Assembly (NCBI GenBank): GCA_029262315.1
Contig: JAJCZP010000132.1
Coordinates: 1-46,939, forward strand
Length of the DNA stretch: 46,939 nt
Reading direction: 5' to 3'
Source: Deltaproteobacteria bacterium
GTDB lineage: Bacteria; Desulfobacterota; Binatia; UTPRO1
Numbering within the stretch: the stretch's first letter is position 1; each line of letters begins with the position of its first letter. Of the stretch, positions 24,758 to 33,479 are shown piece by piece. Under the pieces are notes generated by a model that worked only from the letters and a program-made list of their open reading frames with translations, was not told the DNA's origin and searched no databases. A program made the position numbers and the translations under genes.

Positions 24758-25804
24758 TCAGGATTCGCTCTGCTCTGACGAGCGCTCGGCGCGATCGTAG
24801 GCGGTGATGATGTCCTGAACGAGGGGGTGACGCACCACATCGCGCTCGGAGAACTGGACGAACTCGATCCCGTCGATGTCGCGTACGATGCGCTGCGCTT
24901 CCTTGAGGCCGGACACCTTTCCCGAAGGCAGATCGGTCTGTGTAATGTCGCCCGTGATGATGGCTTTCGACCCGTAACCGAGGCGCGTCAGAAACATCTT
25001 CATCTGCTCGGGCGTCGTATTCTGCGCCTCGTCGAGAATGACGAACGAGTCGTTCAGTGTGCGTCCACGCATGAAAGCGAGCGGCGCGACCTCGATCGTG
25101 CCGCGATCGAGCATCTTCTGCGCGCGATCGAAATCGACCATGTCGTGCAAGGCGTCGTACAGGGGGCGGAGGTAGGGATTGACCTTCTCCGCCAGATCAC
25201 CGGGAAGAAACCCCAACTTCTCGCCGGCCTCGACCGCGGGCCGCGTGAGAATGATGCGATTGAAACTTTGCTTCAACACCTCGGCCACGCCCATGGCCAT
25301 CGCCAAGTAGGTTTTCCCCGTGCCCGCGGGGCCGATCGCGAACACGATGTCGTGATGGCGGATGGCCTCGATGTAGGCCTTCTGAATCACGCTCTTAGGC
25401 GTAATTACGCGCTTGTTGGCCGGAATGTAGATGGTGTCGAGAAAGATGTCGCGAAGGTTGGCGTTGTGATCGCTCGACAGAATGCGGAGCGCGTAATTGA
25501 CGTCGCTGGCGTAGACCGGATAGCTCCGCTCGATCACGCCGTAGAGCTGCGTGAGCACATTGGAAGCGAGCTCGCACTCGACGTCGTCGCCGGCAATCGA
25601 CAGCGTCTTGTCCGACACGCCGATCCGCACGCTCAGGAACGCCTCGATGACCTTCAAGTGCTCGTCTTGATGGCCGCAGAGATCGTTCAAGGTACCGTGA
25701 TCGCGGAATTCCAGTCGCAACACGCCGGGGGCGGCCTCCGCGGCCGGCGTCCGCGGCTCGGGCGTGATCGCCGCCGACACCCGCGCGCGATCTCTGGCAC
25801 TCAT
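24758..25804 (-). CDS. phoH: PhoH-like ATPase
   Basis: A 348-residue PhoH-family P-loop ATPase (PhoL/YbeZ type). Residues about 28-110 form the N-terminal KH-like region, followed by the Walker [10 protein letters not shown] (158-166), Walker [11 protein letters not shown] (254-263) and the sensor segment [12 protein letters not shown]. The PhoL/YbeZ type is linked to RNA metabolism and works with YbeY, encoded next. Its ATG overlaps the alaS stop (ATGA). The operon context gives no sign of phosphate regulation. Confidence 0.96.
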   Translation of the reverse strand: MSARDRARVSAAITPEPRTPAAEAAPGVLRLEFRDHGTLNDLCGHQDEHLKVIEAFLSVRIGVSDKTLSIAGDDVECELASNVLTQLYGVIERSYPVYASDVNYALRILSSDHNANLRDIFLDTIYIPANKRVITPKSVIQKAYIEAIRHHDIVFAIGPAGTGKTYLAMAMGVAEVLKQSFNRIILTRPAVEAGEKLGFLPGDLAEKVNPYLRPLYDALHDMVDFDRAQKMLDRGTIEVAPLAFMRGRTLNDSFVILDEAQNTTPEQMKMFLTRLGYGSKAIITGDITQTDLPSGKVSGLKEAQRIVRDIDGIEFVQFSERDVVRHPLVQDIITAYDRAERSSEQSES

Positions 25805-28419
25805 TCAACCAACTCGTAGACCTTCGCGAGGGCCTCGTCGAGACGCCCTGGATCCTTGCCGCCCGCCTGCGCGAAATCCGGGCGGCCGCCTCCGCCGCCC
25901 CCAACGAGCGGGGCGATCTGTTTGATCAGATTTCCCGCGTGGACGCGTTTCACGAGCTCCTTGCTGACAGCCGCAATCAAGGTGACCTTGGCGCCGTCGG
26001 TCGTTCCCAGGGCGATGACGCTCGGCGCGAGCTTCTCCTTCAGGCGATCCACCAGCTCGCGCAGGGCCTTATCATCGAGATCGTCGACGCGTGCCGCGAG
26101 GACTTGAAACCCGTCGACCTGCCGGGCCTGCGCCGCCAGATCGCCGCTCTGGGCCCCGGCCCGGTCGCGCTGCAGTTTCGCGAGCTTCTTCTCCATCTCG
26201 CGCTGCTCGGCGAGCAACTTCTCGAGACGATCGACGGCGTCGTCGTCCGACGCCCGCAGCGTCTCGCGAATCTGCCGCAAGTAGTGCTCGCGCTGCTGGA
26301 TCCAGGCCAGCGCACCAGGACCCGAGGCGGCCTCGACCCGGCGCACGCCGGCCGCCACGCCGGTCTCCCCGTGAAACTTGAACAACCCGATGTCGCCCGT
26401 CCGGACCACGTGAGACCCGCCGCACAGCTCGAGCGAGAAGGCGCCCATCTGCACGATACGGACGCGGTCGCCGTACTTGTCGCCGAAGAACGCGAGCGCC
26501 CCGCGCTTCATCGCCTCGTCGAACGAGAGCTCTTCGCTGACGCACTCGACGTTGGCGCGAATGCGCACGTTGACCTCGTCTTCGATCGCCTTCAGCTGCG
26601 CGTCGTCGACCGGCTTCGTGTGATTGAAGTCGAAGCGCAGACGATCCGCCGCAACCAACGAGCCCGCCTGACGCACATGCTCGCCGAGCTGCACGCGAAG
26701 CACCCCGTGCAACAGGTGTGTCACCGAATGATTCAAACGGATGGCCGCGCGCCGAGACGCGTCGATGGTGAGCCGCAGGGTGTCGCCCGGCGCGATCCCA
26801 CCGCGGACGACGACCACGCGATGAACCGTGAGATCGGGCTGCGGTCGCAAGGTGTCGATGACTTCGAGAAGATCGCCGCGCTCGGTCGTGAGGGTGCCGA
26901 CGTCGCCGACCTGGCCACCCGACTCGCCGTAGAAGGGTGTCTCCTCGGTGACGAGCTCGGCCGTCTCGCCCTCGCGAATCCCTCCAGGGCGCTCTTCCCC
27001 CTTCACCGACAGCGTCGTCACCGGCGACTCCCATTCCGTGATGCGGTCGCCGACGAAGCGTGAGCGACGCCCGTCGGCGGATGCATCGAGTGTCACGAAC
27101 TTCTTGGCGCCGCGACCACGAGCCCGCTGCGCCTCCATCATGCGCGCAAAGCCGGCATCGTCGACTCCGAGCCCACGACTCCGCATAATGTCTTCGGTCA
27201 AATCGAGCGGAAATCCGTAGGTATCGTAGAGCCGAAACGCGACCTCGCCAGAAAGAGCCCCGCCAGACCCGAGCTTGGCGACTTCTGCTTCGAGCAGACT
27301 CAGCCCCTTGTCGAGCGTCTCCGCGAAACGGCTCTCCTCAGTCCGGACGACTTCGGCGATCGATGATTGTCGTGTGCGAAGATCCGGATAGGCACCGCCA
27401 AGCGTCGTGGCCACGGTCTCGACGAGGCGCGTGAGGAACGGCCCCTCGAGACCGATCATCTTCCCATGGCGCGCCGCCCGGCGCAGGATCCGCCGCAGCA
27501 CGTACCCGCGCCCCTCGTTGGAGGGCAGGACGTGGTCGGCGATCATGATGGAGACGGCACGCGCATGATCCGCGATCACGCGAAAGGAAACGTCGTCCTC
27601 GGCCCGAACCCCATATTCCCGACCGGCCAACGCCTCGGTTGCACCGATGATGCCGCGAAAGAGATCTGTATCGTAGTTGCTCGGCACGTCCTGCAGCACG
27701 GCGGTGACGCGCTCGAGGCCCATCCCCGTATCGACGTGTTTCGACGGGAGGTCGCGGAGCGAGCGATCGGCTTCGCGATTGTACTGGATGAAAACCAAGT
27801 TCCAGAGCTCGATGTAGCGAGCGCATCCGGCATTCACCGCACAGACGTGTGTTGCGTCTCCCTGCTGATCGCACGTGCCTGGACCGCGGTCGAAGTGAAT
27901 CTCGGAACAGGGACCGCACGGCCCCACCTCGCCCATCTCCCAGAAGTTCTCCTCCTCGAATCGAAGGACACGTTCTTTCGGAAGATCGGTCACCCGCGCC
28001 CACTCGGCCGCGGCCTCGTCGTCGGTGGTATAGACGGTCGCGTACAACTGGGACTTCGGCAGACCCCAGACATCGGTGAGGAGTTCCCAGGCCCAGCTGA
28101 TGGCCTCGGGCTTGTAGTAGTCACCGAACGACCAGTTCCCGAGCATCTCGAACAGCGTGTGGTGATAGGTGTCGCGCCCGACCTCTTCGAGGTCGTTGTG
28201 CTTGCCCGAGAGGCGCAGGCACTTTTGCGAGTCGGCAACGCGGAGCGCCGCAGGAGTCACATCGCCGAGAAAGATCTTCTTGAACTGCACCATCCCCGCA
28301 TTCGTGAACATCAGGGACGGATCGCCCTCGGGGACGATTGGCGCGCTGTCGACGATGCGGTGCTCCCGCGCACGGAAGAAATCGAGAAACCCGCTTCGAA
28401 TGTCACTACCGCTCGGCAC
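25801..28419 (-). CDS. alaS: Alanyl-tRNA synthetase
   Basis: A full-length AlaRS of 872 residues (E. coli 876). The class II catalytic core begins SGFLDFFRAREHRIV, with motif 2 around HHTLFEMLGNWSFGDYYK. The editing domain has the zinc motif HSVTHLLHGVLR and later CGGSHV. A coiled coil (VDRLEKLLAEQREMEKKLAKLQ) links to the C-Ala domain, with the Gly-rich VGGGGGGRPDFAQAGGKDP near the end. It starts at a GTG with GGAAGGG upstream, seven bases after the recX stop. It is part of the recA-to-prfB operon. Confidence 0.98.
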   Translation of the reverse strand: MPSGSDIRSGFLDFFRAREHRIVDSAPIVPEGDPSLMFTNAGMVQFKKIFLGDVTPAALRVADSQKCLRLSGKHNDLEEVGRDTYHHTLFEMLGNWSFGDYYKPEAISWAWELLTDVWGLPKSQLYATVYTTDDEAAAEWARVTDLPKERVLRFEEENFWEMGEVGPCGPCSEIHFDRGPGTCDQQGDATHVCAVNAGCARYIELWNLVFIQYNREADRSLRDLPSKHVDTGMGLERVTAVLQDVPSNYDTDLFRGIIGATEALAGREYGVRAEDDVSFRVIADHARAVSIMIADHVLPSNEGRGYVLRRILRRAARHGKMIGLEGPFLTRLVETVATTLGGAYPDLRTRQSSIAEVVRTEESRFAETLDKGLSLLEAEVAKLGSGGALSGEVAFRLYDTYGFPLDLTEDIMRSRGLGVDDAGFARMMEAQRARGRGAKKFVTLDASADGRRSRFVGDRITEWESPVTTLSVKGEERPGGIREGETAELVTEETPFYGESGGQVGDVGTLTTERGDLLEVIDTLRPQPDLTVHRVVVVRGGIAPGDTLRLTIDASRRAAIRLNHSVTHLLHGVLRVQLGEHVRQAGSLVAADRLRFDFNHTKPVDDAQLKAIEDEVNVRIRANVECVSEELSFDEAMKRGALAFFGDKYGDRVRIVQMGAFSLELCGGSHVVRTGDIGLFKFHGETGVAAGVRRVEAASGPGALAWIQQREHYLRQIRETLRASDDDAVDRLEKLLAEQREMEKKLAKLQRDRAGAQSGDLAAQARQVDGFQVLAARVDDLDDKALRELVDRLKEKLAPSVIALGTTDGAKVTLIAAVSKELVKRVHAGNLIKQIAPLVGGGGGGRPDFAQAGGKDPGRLDEALAKVYELVE

Positions 28420-28425
28420 GTTGGA

Positions 28426-28932
28426 TCACCCTTCCTCCTCGAGCACCGCGTTCACCACATCCTCCGGATGACCGCGACCGACCAGAAATCGATACGCCCG
28501 GGCCCGGTCGGCCGCCGTGGTGAGAGGCAGAGCACGGAAGCGACGCGCGAGAGCGCGCCGGGCGAGATCGACCGGACGACGGTCCTCCAGCACTGCCGCA
28601 ATGGCACGCGTCACGACGGTATCGGCCACTCCGCGAAGAGTCAATTCGTGCCGTACGCGAAGCTCGCCATGCCCTCGTTCCAGCAGGAGCTCTTCGGCGC
28701 GCCGGTGCGCCAGTACCGTATCGTCGACGTAGCGGCGCTCGGTCAGGAAGACCAGTGTGTCAGCGACGACCGCATCGGCGAACCCGCGGGTGCGTAGCCG
28801 GGACTCAACCTCGCTCGCCGAGCGTGGGGCTCGGGCGAGCCAGCGACAGGCTTCATCCTGCGCCGAGGCCTGCAGCGCCTCCGCGGAAGGGTCAGAAACG
28901 CGCGATCTTGAAACCCGCCGATTCACTGTCAT
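28426..28932 (-). CDS. recX: Regulatory protein RecX
   Basis: A 168-residue RecX, which modulates RecA filament growth. Three tandem three-helix repeats are visible: ACRWLARAPRSASEVESRLRTRGF, RYVDDTVLAHRRAEELLLERG with HELTLRGVADTVV, and ALARRFRALPLTTAADRARAYRFLVGRGHPEDVVNAVLEE. I place the start at the ATG 28932, which overlaps the end of pilT by 41 bases; no better start follows before the conserved region. The long open frame upstream of this ATG is a pilT shadow. Its job fits the recA gene two positions upstream. Confidence 0.88.
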   Translation of the reverse strand: MTVNRRVSRSRVSDPSAEALQASAQDEACRWLARAPRSASEVESRLRTRGFADAVVADTLVFLTERRYVDDTVLAHRRAEELLLERGHGELRVRHELTLRGVADTVVTRAIAAVLEDRRPVDLARRALARRFRALPLTTAADRARAYRFLVGRGHPEDVVNAVLEEEG

Positions 28933-30049
28933 CGGCCTCGTCGGTCTTGTCGAACTGGTCCCAACGCGCATCGCTGGTGGAGCCGATACCGCGGACCTTG
29001 AGGGCGAAATCGTCGGGGTTCGTCGCCTGCGCGAGCGCCTCGTCGTACGTGATGAAGTCGCCCCGGTAGAGGCCCATGAGCGACTGATCGAACGTCTGCA
29101 TGCCGTAGGTGGCATGACCACGCGCGATTGCGTCGGTGATCTCGTGGGTCTTTTCCTTGATCGCAATACATTCGCGAATGAGCGCCGTCGAAAGCAACAC
29201 TTCGACCGCCGGCACCATGCCGTTCCCGTCGGCCCGCCGCACGAGACGCTGGCTGACGATACCACGGATGATCGACGAGAGGATCAGTCGCATCTGATCG
29301 CGTTGATGCTCGGGGAACGCCGAAATCGCGCGGGTGATGGTCTCGCGAGCGTCCAGCGTATGCAGTGTGCTCATCACGAGGTGACCCGTCTCGGCGGCAA
29401 GAATGGCCGTCTCGATGGTCTCCAGGTCGCGCATCTCGCCAACCAGAATGACGTCGGGATCCTGCCGGAGCGCACCGCGCAGCGACTCTGGAAAACTCCG
29501 GGCGTCGTAGCCGATCTCGCGTTGGTTGATGATGCACTTGTTGTCGGAATGCGTGTACTCGATCGGGTCTTCGATGGTGATGATGTGCCGGTCGTGGCGC
29601 TGATTGATGTGATTGATCATCGCGGCCAGGGTCGTACTCTTGCCGCTCCCCGTGGTGCCGGTGACCAGAATCAATCCGCGATGCTCGAGCGCGATCTGTT
29701 CGACGATCTGCGGCAGATGCAGATCGGTGATCGACTTCACCTGCGGTGGAATCAACCGCAGCGCGATGCTGATCTCCCCCCGCTGTCGGAAGATGTTGAC
29801 GCGGAACCGGCCCGAGCCCGCCAGCGCGTAGGAGAGATCGGCCTGGAGGCGTTCGGTCAGCTGGGCGCGATGGTAATCATCGAGCAGGATCTCGAGGAAG
29901 CCAGACATCGACTCCGAAGTGAGCGTAGGCGCGCCCGCGAGGGGCTCGAGCTTCCCGTGCGTTCGGAGCATCGGCGGGACGCCGACCTTGAGATGGATGT
30001 CCGATGCCTCGACCTTGCAGGCGTGTTCGAGAATCTTATCAAACTCCAT
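28892..30049 (-). CDS. pilT: Type IV pilus retraction ATPase PilT (PilT/PilU family)
   Basis: A 385-residue secretion ATPase. The N-terminal PAS-like domain (SDIHLKVGVPPMLRTHGKLEPL) is followed by Walker A GTTGSGKST (131-139), the Asp box ITIEDPIEYTHSD, Walker B ILVGEMRDLETI (201-212) and the His box TGHLVMSTLHT (221-231). The C-terminal motif that is AIRNLIRE in classical PilT is degenerate here (ALIRECIAIKEKTHEI), and GMQTFDQSLMGLYRGDFITYDEAL looks closer to PilU. It would drive pilus retraction at the inner membrane. No other pilus gene is in the window. It lies 32 bases after recA and overlaps recX, an unusual position. Confidence 0.94.
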   Translation of the reverse strand: MEFDKILEHACKVEASDIHLKVGVPPMLRTHGKLEPLAGAPTLTSESMSGFLEILLDDYHRAQLTERLQADLSYALAGSGRFRVNIFRQRGEISIALRLIPPQVKSITDLHLPQIVEQIALEHRGLILVTGTTGSGKSTTLAAMINHINQRHDRHIITIEDPIEYTHSDNKCIINQREIGYDARSFPESLRGALRQDPDVILVGEMRDLETIETAILAAETGHLVMSTLHTLDARETITRAISAFPEHQRDQMRLILSSIIRGIVSQRLVRRADGNGMVPAVEVLLSTALIRECIAIKEKTHEITDAIARGHATYGMQTFDQSLMGLYRGDFITYDEALAQATNPDDFALKVRGIGSTSDARWDQFDKTDEADDSESAGFKIARF

Positions 30050-30081
30050 ACGGCTCGCTGCTCCAGGTGCGGCGTCATGGG

Positions 30082-31128
30082 CTATTCCGCACTGCCATTG
30101 CTGCCATTATCCTGCGCTACGATGAGGCCGAACTTCTCTCGAACGGCCTGCTCTATGGCATCGGCAGTTTCTGGATTTCCCTTGAGGAATTCTTTCGTAT
30201 TCTCTCGCCCCTGGCCTATCCGCTCGCCCTTACAGGAGTACCAGGACCCACTCTTCTCGACGATGCCCATTTCGACACCCATGTCGACGAGCTCGCCCTC
30301 GCGCGAAATGCCGAGCCCGTAGACGATATCGAACTCGGCCTCCCGAAACGGTGGCGCGACCTTGTTCTTGACGACCTTCACACGGGTGCGACTTCCGACG
30401 ATCTGATCACCTTGCTTGATGGCCGCGATCCGCCGAATGTCGAGCCGCACCGATGAATAGAATTTGAGCGCGTTGCCGCCCGTGGTCGTCTCCGGATTGC
30501 CGAACATGACGCCGATCTTCATCCGAATTTGATTGATGAAGATGACGATTGTGTTCGACTTCGAGATCGTGCCGGTGAGCTTCCGGAGCGCCTGCGACAT
30601 CAGTCGTGCTTGCAGGCCCATTTGCGGATCGCCCATGTCGCCCTCGATCTCGGCACGAGGCACGAGCGCGGCCACCGAATCGACCACGAGCACGTCGATG
30701 GCGCCGCTCCGCACAAGCGTTTCAGCGATCTCGAGCGCCTGCTCGCCGTTGTCGGGCTGTGAGATGAGAAGGTCTTCCGTCTTCACGCCGAGCTTCCGCC
30801 CGTAGATGACGTCGAGCGCGTGCTCCGCATCGACGAAAGCGCAAATGCCGCCCTTACGCTGCGCTTGCGCCACCACCTGCAAGGCGAGGGTCGTCTTGCC
30901 CGACGATTCCGGACCGTAGATCTCCACCACGCGACCGCACGGCAGGCCACCCACACCGAGCGCCACATCGAGACCGAGCGAGCCTGTTGAAATGGTTTTG
31001 ACGTCGCGAATCGAGGCGTTTTCCCCGAGCTTCATGATCGAGCCCTTGCCGAATTGCTTCTCGATCTGACTGACGGCGCGATCGATCGCGCGATCGCGGT
31101 TGCTCGTTTCTGTCGTGGTTCCGGCCAT
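30082..31128 (-). CDS. recA: Recombinase RecA
   Basis: A 348-residue RecA for homologous recombination and SOS induction. Walker A is GPESSGKTT (72-80), followed by [11 protein letters not shown], the Walker B region [14 protein letters not shown], loop L1 region [19 protein letters not shown], and loop L2 with [22 protein letters not shown]. The C-terminal tail is short and mildly acidic, as usual. There is no intein. AGGGAGAGG precedes the ATG. It is the first gene of the minus-strand operon extending to prfB, with a good promoter about 210 bases upstream. Confidence 0.99.
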   Translation of the reverse strand: MAGTTTETSNRDRAIDRAVSQIEKQFGKGSIMKLGENASIRDVKTISTGSLGLDVALGVGGLPCGRVVEIYGPESSGKTTLALQVVAQAQRKGGICAFVDAEHALDVIYGRKLGVKTEDLLISQPDNGEQALEIAETLVRSGAIDVLVVDSVAALVPRAEIEGDMGDPQMGLQARLMSQALRKLTGTISKSNTIVIFINQIRMKIGVMFGNPETTTGGNALKFYSSVRLDIRRIAAIKQGDQIVGSRTRVKVVKNKVAPPFREAEFDIVYGLGISREGELVDMGVEMGIVEKSGSWYSCKGERIGQGRENTKEFLKGNPETADAIEQAVREKFGLIVAQDNGSNGSAE

Positions 31129-31463
31129 GGTCCTCTCCCTTTTCCTGTGTGAACTGCGGCGAAACCGCCGTTGCTCCCTGTTCTGCCCCCGCTCCGTCTC
31201 GCAATAGGCGCCGGACCGCGAGGTGAACCCCTATTTCCAACCCCTACCTACCTGGCGTCCGACGGCTCGTACATCCGAACCAGCCCCTACTGGTAGCCCT
31301 TCGAGTTGCGCTGACTGCCGTTCTCGCCAGAAGGCGAAAATTAGACGAAAGTGAAGGCGGCGTCAACGCGCCAAGACAAGATCCCGTTGGCTGGCGTAAA
31401 GCGACGCGGACCAGTGGACCTCGGGACGGAACTGGCGAGCACGTCGCCCCCTCGCCCGGGTTC
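31129..31463. other. recA leader and promoter region
   Basis: The 335 bases between thpR and recA hold the recA promoter (31338-31366) and an approximately 200-base untranslated leader. The palindromic element TTCGCC...GGCGAGAA (minus strand, 31321-31338) lies at the expected transcription start. No known LexA box of other phyla is present. The part next to thpR (31367-31463) shows nothing I recognise. Confidence 0.5.
31338..31366 (-). promoter_or_regulatory. Sigma-70-type promoter of recA
   Basis: On the minus strand TTGACG (31366-31361), a 17-base spacer and TAATTT (31343-31338) match the -35 and -10 consensus well for this GC-rich genome. Transcription would start near 31331. Confidence 0.65.
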
Positions 31464-32069
31464 TCAGGGCGGCGCAACGCCCTCTCGTCCGAATACCCAG
31501 GACCCTAGTGGGGTGTGCCTGGCACCGCCTGGACCAAGGTCGCTGCGAAAGAGAGTCAGCGTGTCAGCCGGCGAGCGCCCGAAAGCCGTGTCGCCGTCTT
31601 CGACCAACGCCCTGAGAGGCGCTGGCGCCTGGCGGCCGTCTCCCCGGGCCGCTGACCGACGCATACGGCCCAGCGTGACATGGGCGCGAAAAACGCGGGT
31701 CTCCCGTGGGAATCCATGGCTCGCACAGGCCACGTCCACGGCCGCCGCAAGTGCTCCGAGCAGGGGCGACTCGACCCCCACCCAGAAGGCGCGAGGGCGG
31801 GCGAGCGAGGGAAAGCCGCCGATCCCTCGAACATCGAGAACGAACGGCTTCCGACCGGCAGCCACGGCGGCCAGGGAGGTGCCCAGCGCCTCCAGGCGCT
31901 TCGGACTCACCCCGCCGAGGAATTTGAGCGTGACATGGAGATTCTCGGGCTTGGTCCATGCAATGCCCGTGGCATCGGCCTGAAGACGCCTGAGCAGCGC
32001 CTCGACGCCCGTCCGCCCATCACCCGCGAGCGTGATCGCCACGAAACTTCGGACATCATCCGTCCCCAC
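31464..32069 (-). CDS. thpR: RNA 2',3'-cyclic phosphodiesterase / 2'-5' RNA ligase family
   Basis: A 201-residue 2H phosphoesterase. The two HxT motifs are HVTLKFLG (about residue 41) and HVTLGRMR (about residue 126), spaced as in ThpR/LigT, which opens RNA 2',3'-cyclic phosphates and can join 2'-5' ends. The start is a GTG (32069) 14 bases after the cinA stop, giving VRSFVAITLAGD as the usual first strand. The frame is open much further up but only inside cinA. The cinA-thpR-recA neighbourhood is common in several proteobacterial groups. Confidence 0.9.
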   Translation of the reverse strand: MGTDDVRSFVAITLAGDGRTGVEALLRRLQADATGIAWTKPENLHVTLKFLGGVSPKRLEALGTSLAAVAAGRKPFVLDVRGIGGFPSLARPRAFWVGVESPLLGALAAAVDVACASHGFPRETRVFRAHVTLGRMRRSAARGDGRQAPAPLRALVEDGDTAFGRSPADTLTLFRSDLGPGGARHTPLGSWVFGREGVAPP

Positions 32070-32083
32070 GCAACGTGGCGCGA

Positions 32084-33391
32084 TCAGCCGGGGCCGACGC
32101 TCTCCTGCTGCGGTTTCTTGGGAGCAGCGCCCTGACGTCCGATCTCCAACAGGGGGAGGCCAAGTACGTAACGACGGACCCAGTCGAGCGCGATCTGCGA
32201 TGCCAGGAGCTTCACCCACTCCCGGTTGCCCCAGAGTTGGTACTGCCGGGTCACCGTCGGCGCATCCTTGGCGGCCATCCCGAAGCACACCAACCCGACG
32301 GGCTTCTCCTCCGTGCCGCCATCGGGGCCCGCGATGCCTGTGATCCCAACCGCGATATCGGTTTCGATTGCGCGCCGCGCGCCCTCCGCCATCGCACCGG
32401 CAACCTCTTGGCTGACCGCACCATGCTTCTCGAGCAGAGCCGCCGGGACGCCGAGCAGGCGCTCCTTGATGCCGTTGGCATAGGCATTGATGCCGCCACG
32501 AAAGTAGGAGGAACTCCCGGACACGTTGGTGAGACGATGTGCGACCAGCCCGCCGGTACACGACTCGCCAAACGCGACCGTCAGCCCACGCTCGCGCAGC
32601 AAACCACCGACCACGGCCTCCATGTTGGTGTCGCCCTCACCGTAGATGTGTTGACCAGCGCGCGCGTACACCTCGCGCCCGAAGGCCTCGAGCCGCGCAT
32701 CGATGTCGTCACCACGCACCGTGACTCGTACCGACACTTCGGGAAAGTTGGCGCGGTACTGCCAACGCCCCTCGCCCGGAATCCCCGCCAACGCCGCATC
32801 CAGGCCCGATTCGCTGATGCCGAACGTCTGAAACGTCCGGTGCCCCACGCGCCCCGTGCCCGCCAACCCGGCGATCCAGGGGAGCACGGTCTCGGTGAGC
32901 ATCGGCTTCATCTCGCGCGGCACGCCGGGCAGGACGACGATGTGGCGCGGATCGTCCGGCGTCCCAACCTGCATGCGATAACCAGGTGCCGTCCCGAGAG
33001 TGTTCGGCACGATCACCGCACCCTCGGGAATCAACGCTTGCTTCAGATTGTTCTCTGGCATCGGGCGGTTGAAGAGCCGAAACAACTCGCGAATGCGCTC
33101 CCCCACCTCCTCGTCAATCACCAACTCACGGCCGAACAAGACGCCAATGGTCTCCGTCGTCAGATCGTCCGCGGTCGGCCCAAGTCCACCCGTCGCGATG
33201 ACGACATGCGCCAGCTTGCACGCCTCTGTCCACACCCACCGCAACCGATCAGGCCGATCGCCAACGGTCATCACACCAACCACATCGACCCCGATCTGCA
33301 TGAGCCGGTCGGCGATAAATGTCGCGTTGGTATCGGTCGTACGACCCGTTACGAGTTCGTCTCCGGTACTGATGATGGCGGCATCGATCAC
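32084..33391 (-). CDS. cinA: CinA-like competence/damage protein (NMN amidohydrolase domain)
   Basis: A 435-residue CinA. The N-terminal MoaB/MogA-like domain shows IISTGDELVTGRTTDTNATFIADRL and TGGLGPTADDLTTE. The C-terminal CinA domain (about 270-420), with NMN deamidase activity in characterised members, shows FGESCTGGLVAHRLTNVSGSSSYFRGG and VGITGIAGPDGGTEEKPVG. I prefer the GTG at 33391 as start because family members begin just there (VIDAAIISTGDEL); a TTG at 33439 is the alternative. It precedes thpR by 14 bases. Homologues are linked to pyridine-nucleotide recycling and, in some species, to competence together with RecA. Confidence 0.95.
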   Translation of the reverse strand: MIDAAIISTGDELVTGRTTDTNATFIADRLMQIGVDVVGVMTVGDRPDRLRWVWTEACKLAHVVIATGGLGPTADDLTTETIGVLFGRELVIDEEVGERIRELFRLFNRPMPENNLKQALIPEGAVIVPNTLGTAPGYRMQVGTPDDPRHIVVLPGVPREMKPMLTETVLPWIAGLAGTGRVGHRTFQTFGISESGLDAALAGIPGEGRWQYRANFPEVSVRVTVRGDDIDARLEAFGREVYARAGQHIYGEGDTNMEAVVGGLLRERGLTVAFGESCTGGLVAHRLTNVSGSSSYFRGGINAYANGIKERLLGVPAALLEKHGAVSQEVAGAMAEGARRAIETDIAVGITGIAGPDGGTEEKPVGLVCFGMAAKDAPTVTRQYQLWGNREWVKLLASQIALDWVRRYVLGLPLLEIGRQGAAPKKPQQESVGPG

Positions 33392-33479
33392 GTCGGAATG
33401 CGTAGCAGGCCGGTGCGGTTCAGGCCAACGCGGGCCCAAGCTCTCCTCGCGTGCTGTGCGCCCTCCGGCCGTCGCTCGT

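Noticed and set aside
32070-32561. N-terminal extension of the 2'-5' RNA ligase-like protein into cinA
   Set aside because: It lies inside the conserved CinA domain in another frame and reads as Arg/Gly-rich noise; the family's first strand begins at the GTG 32069.
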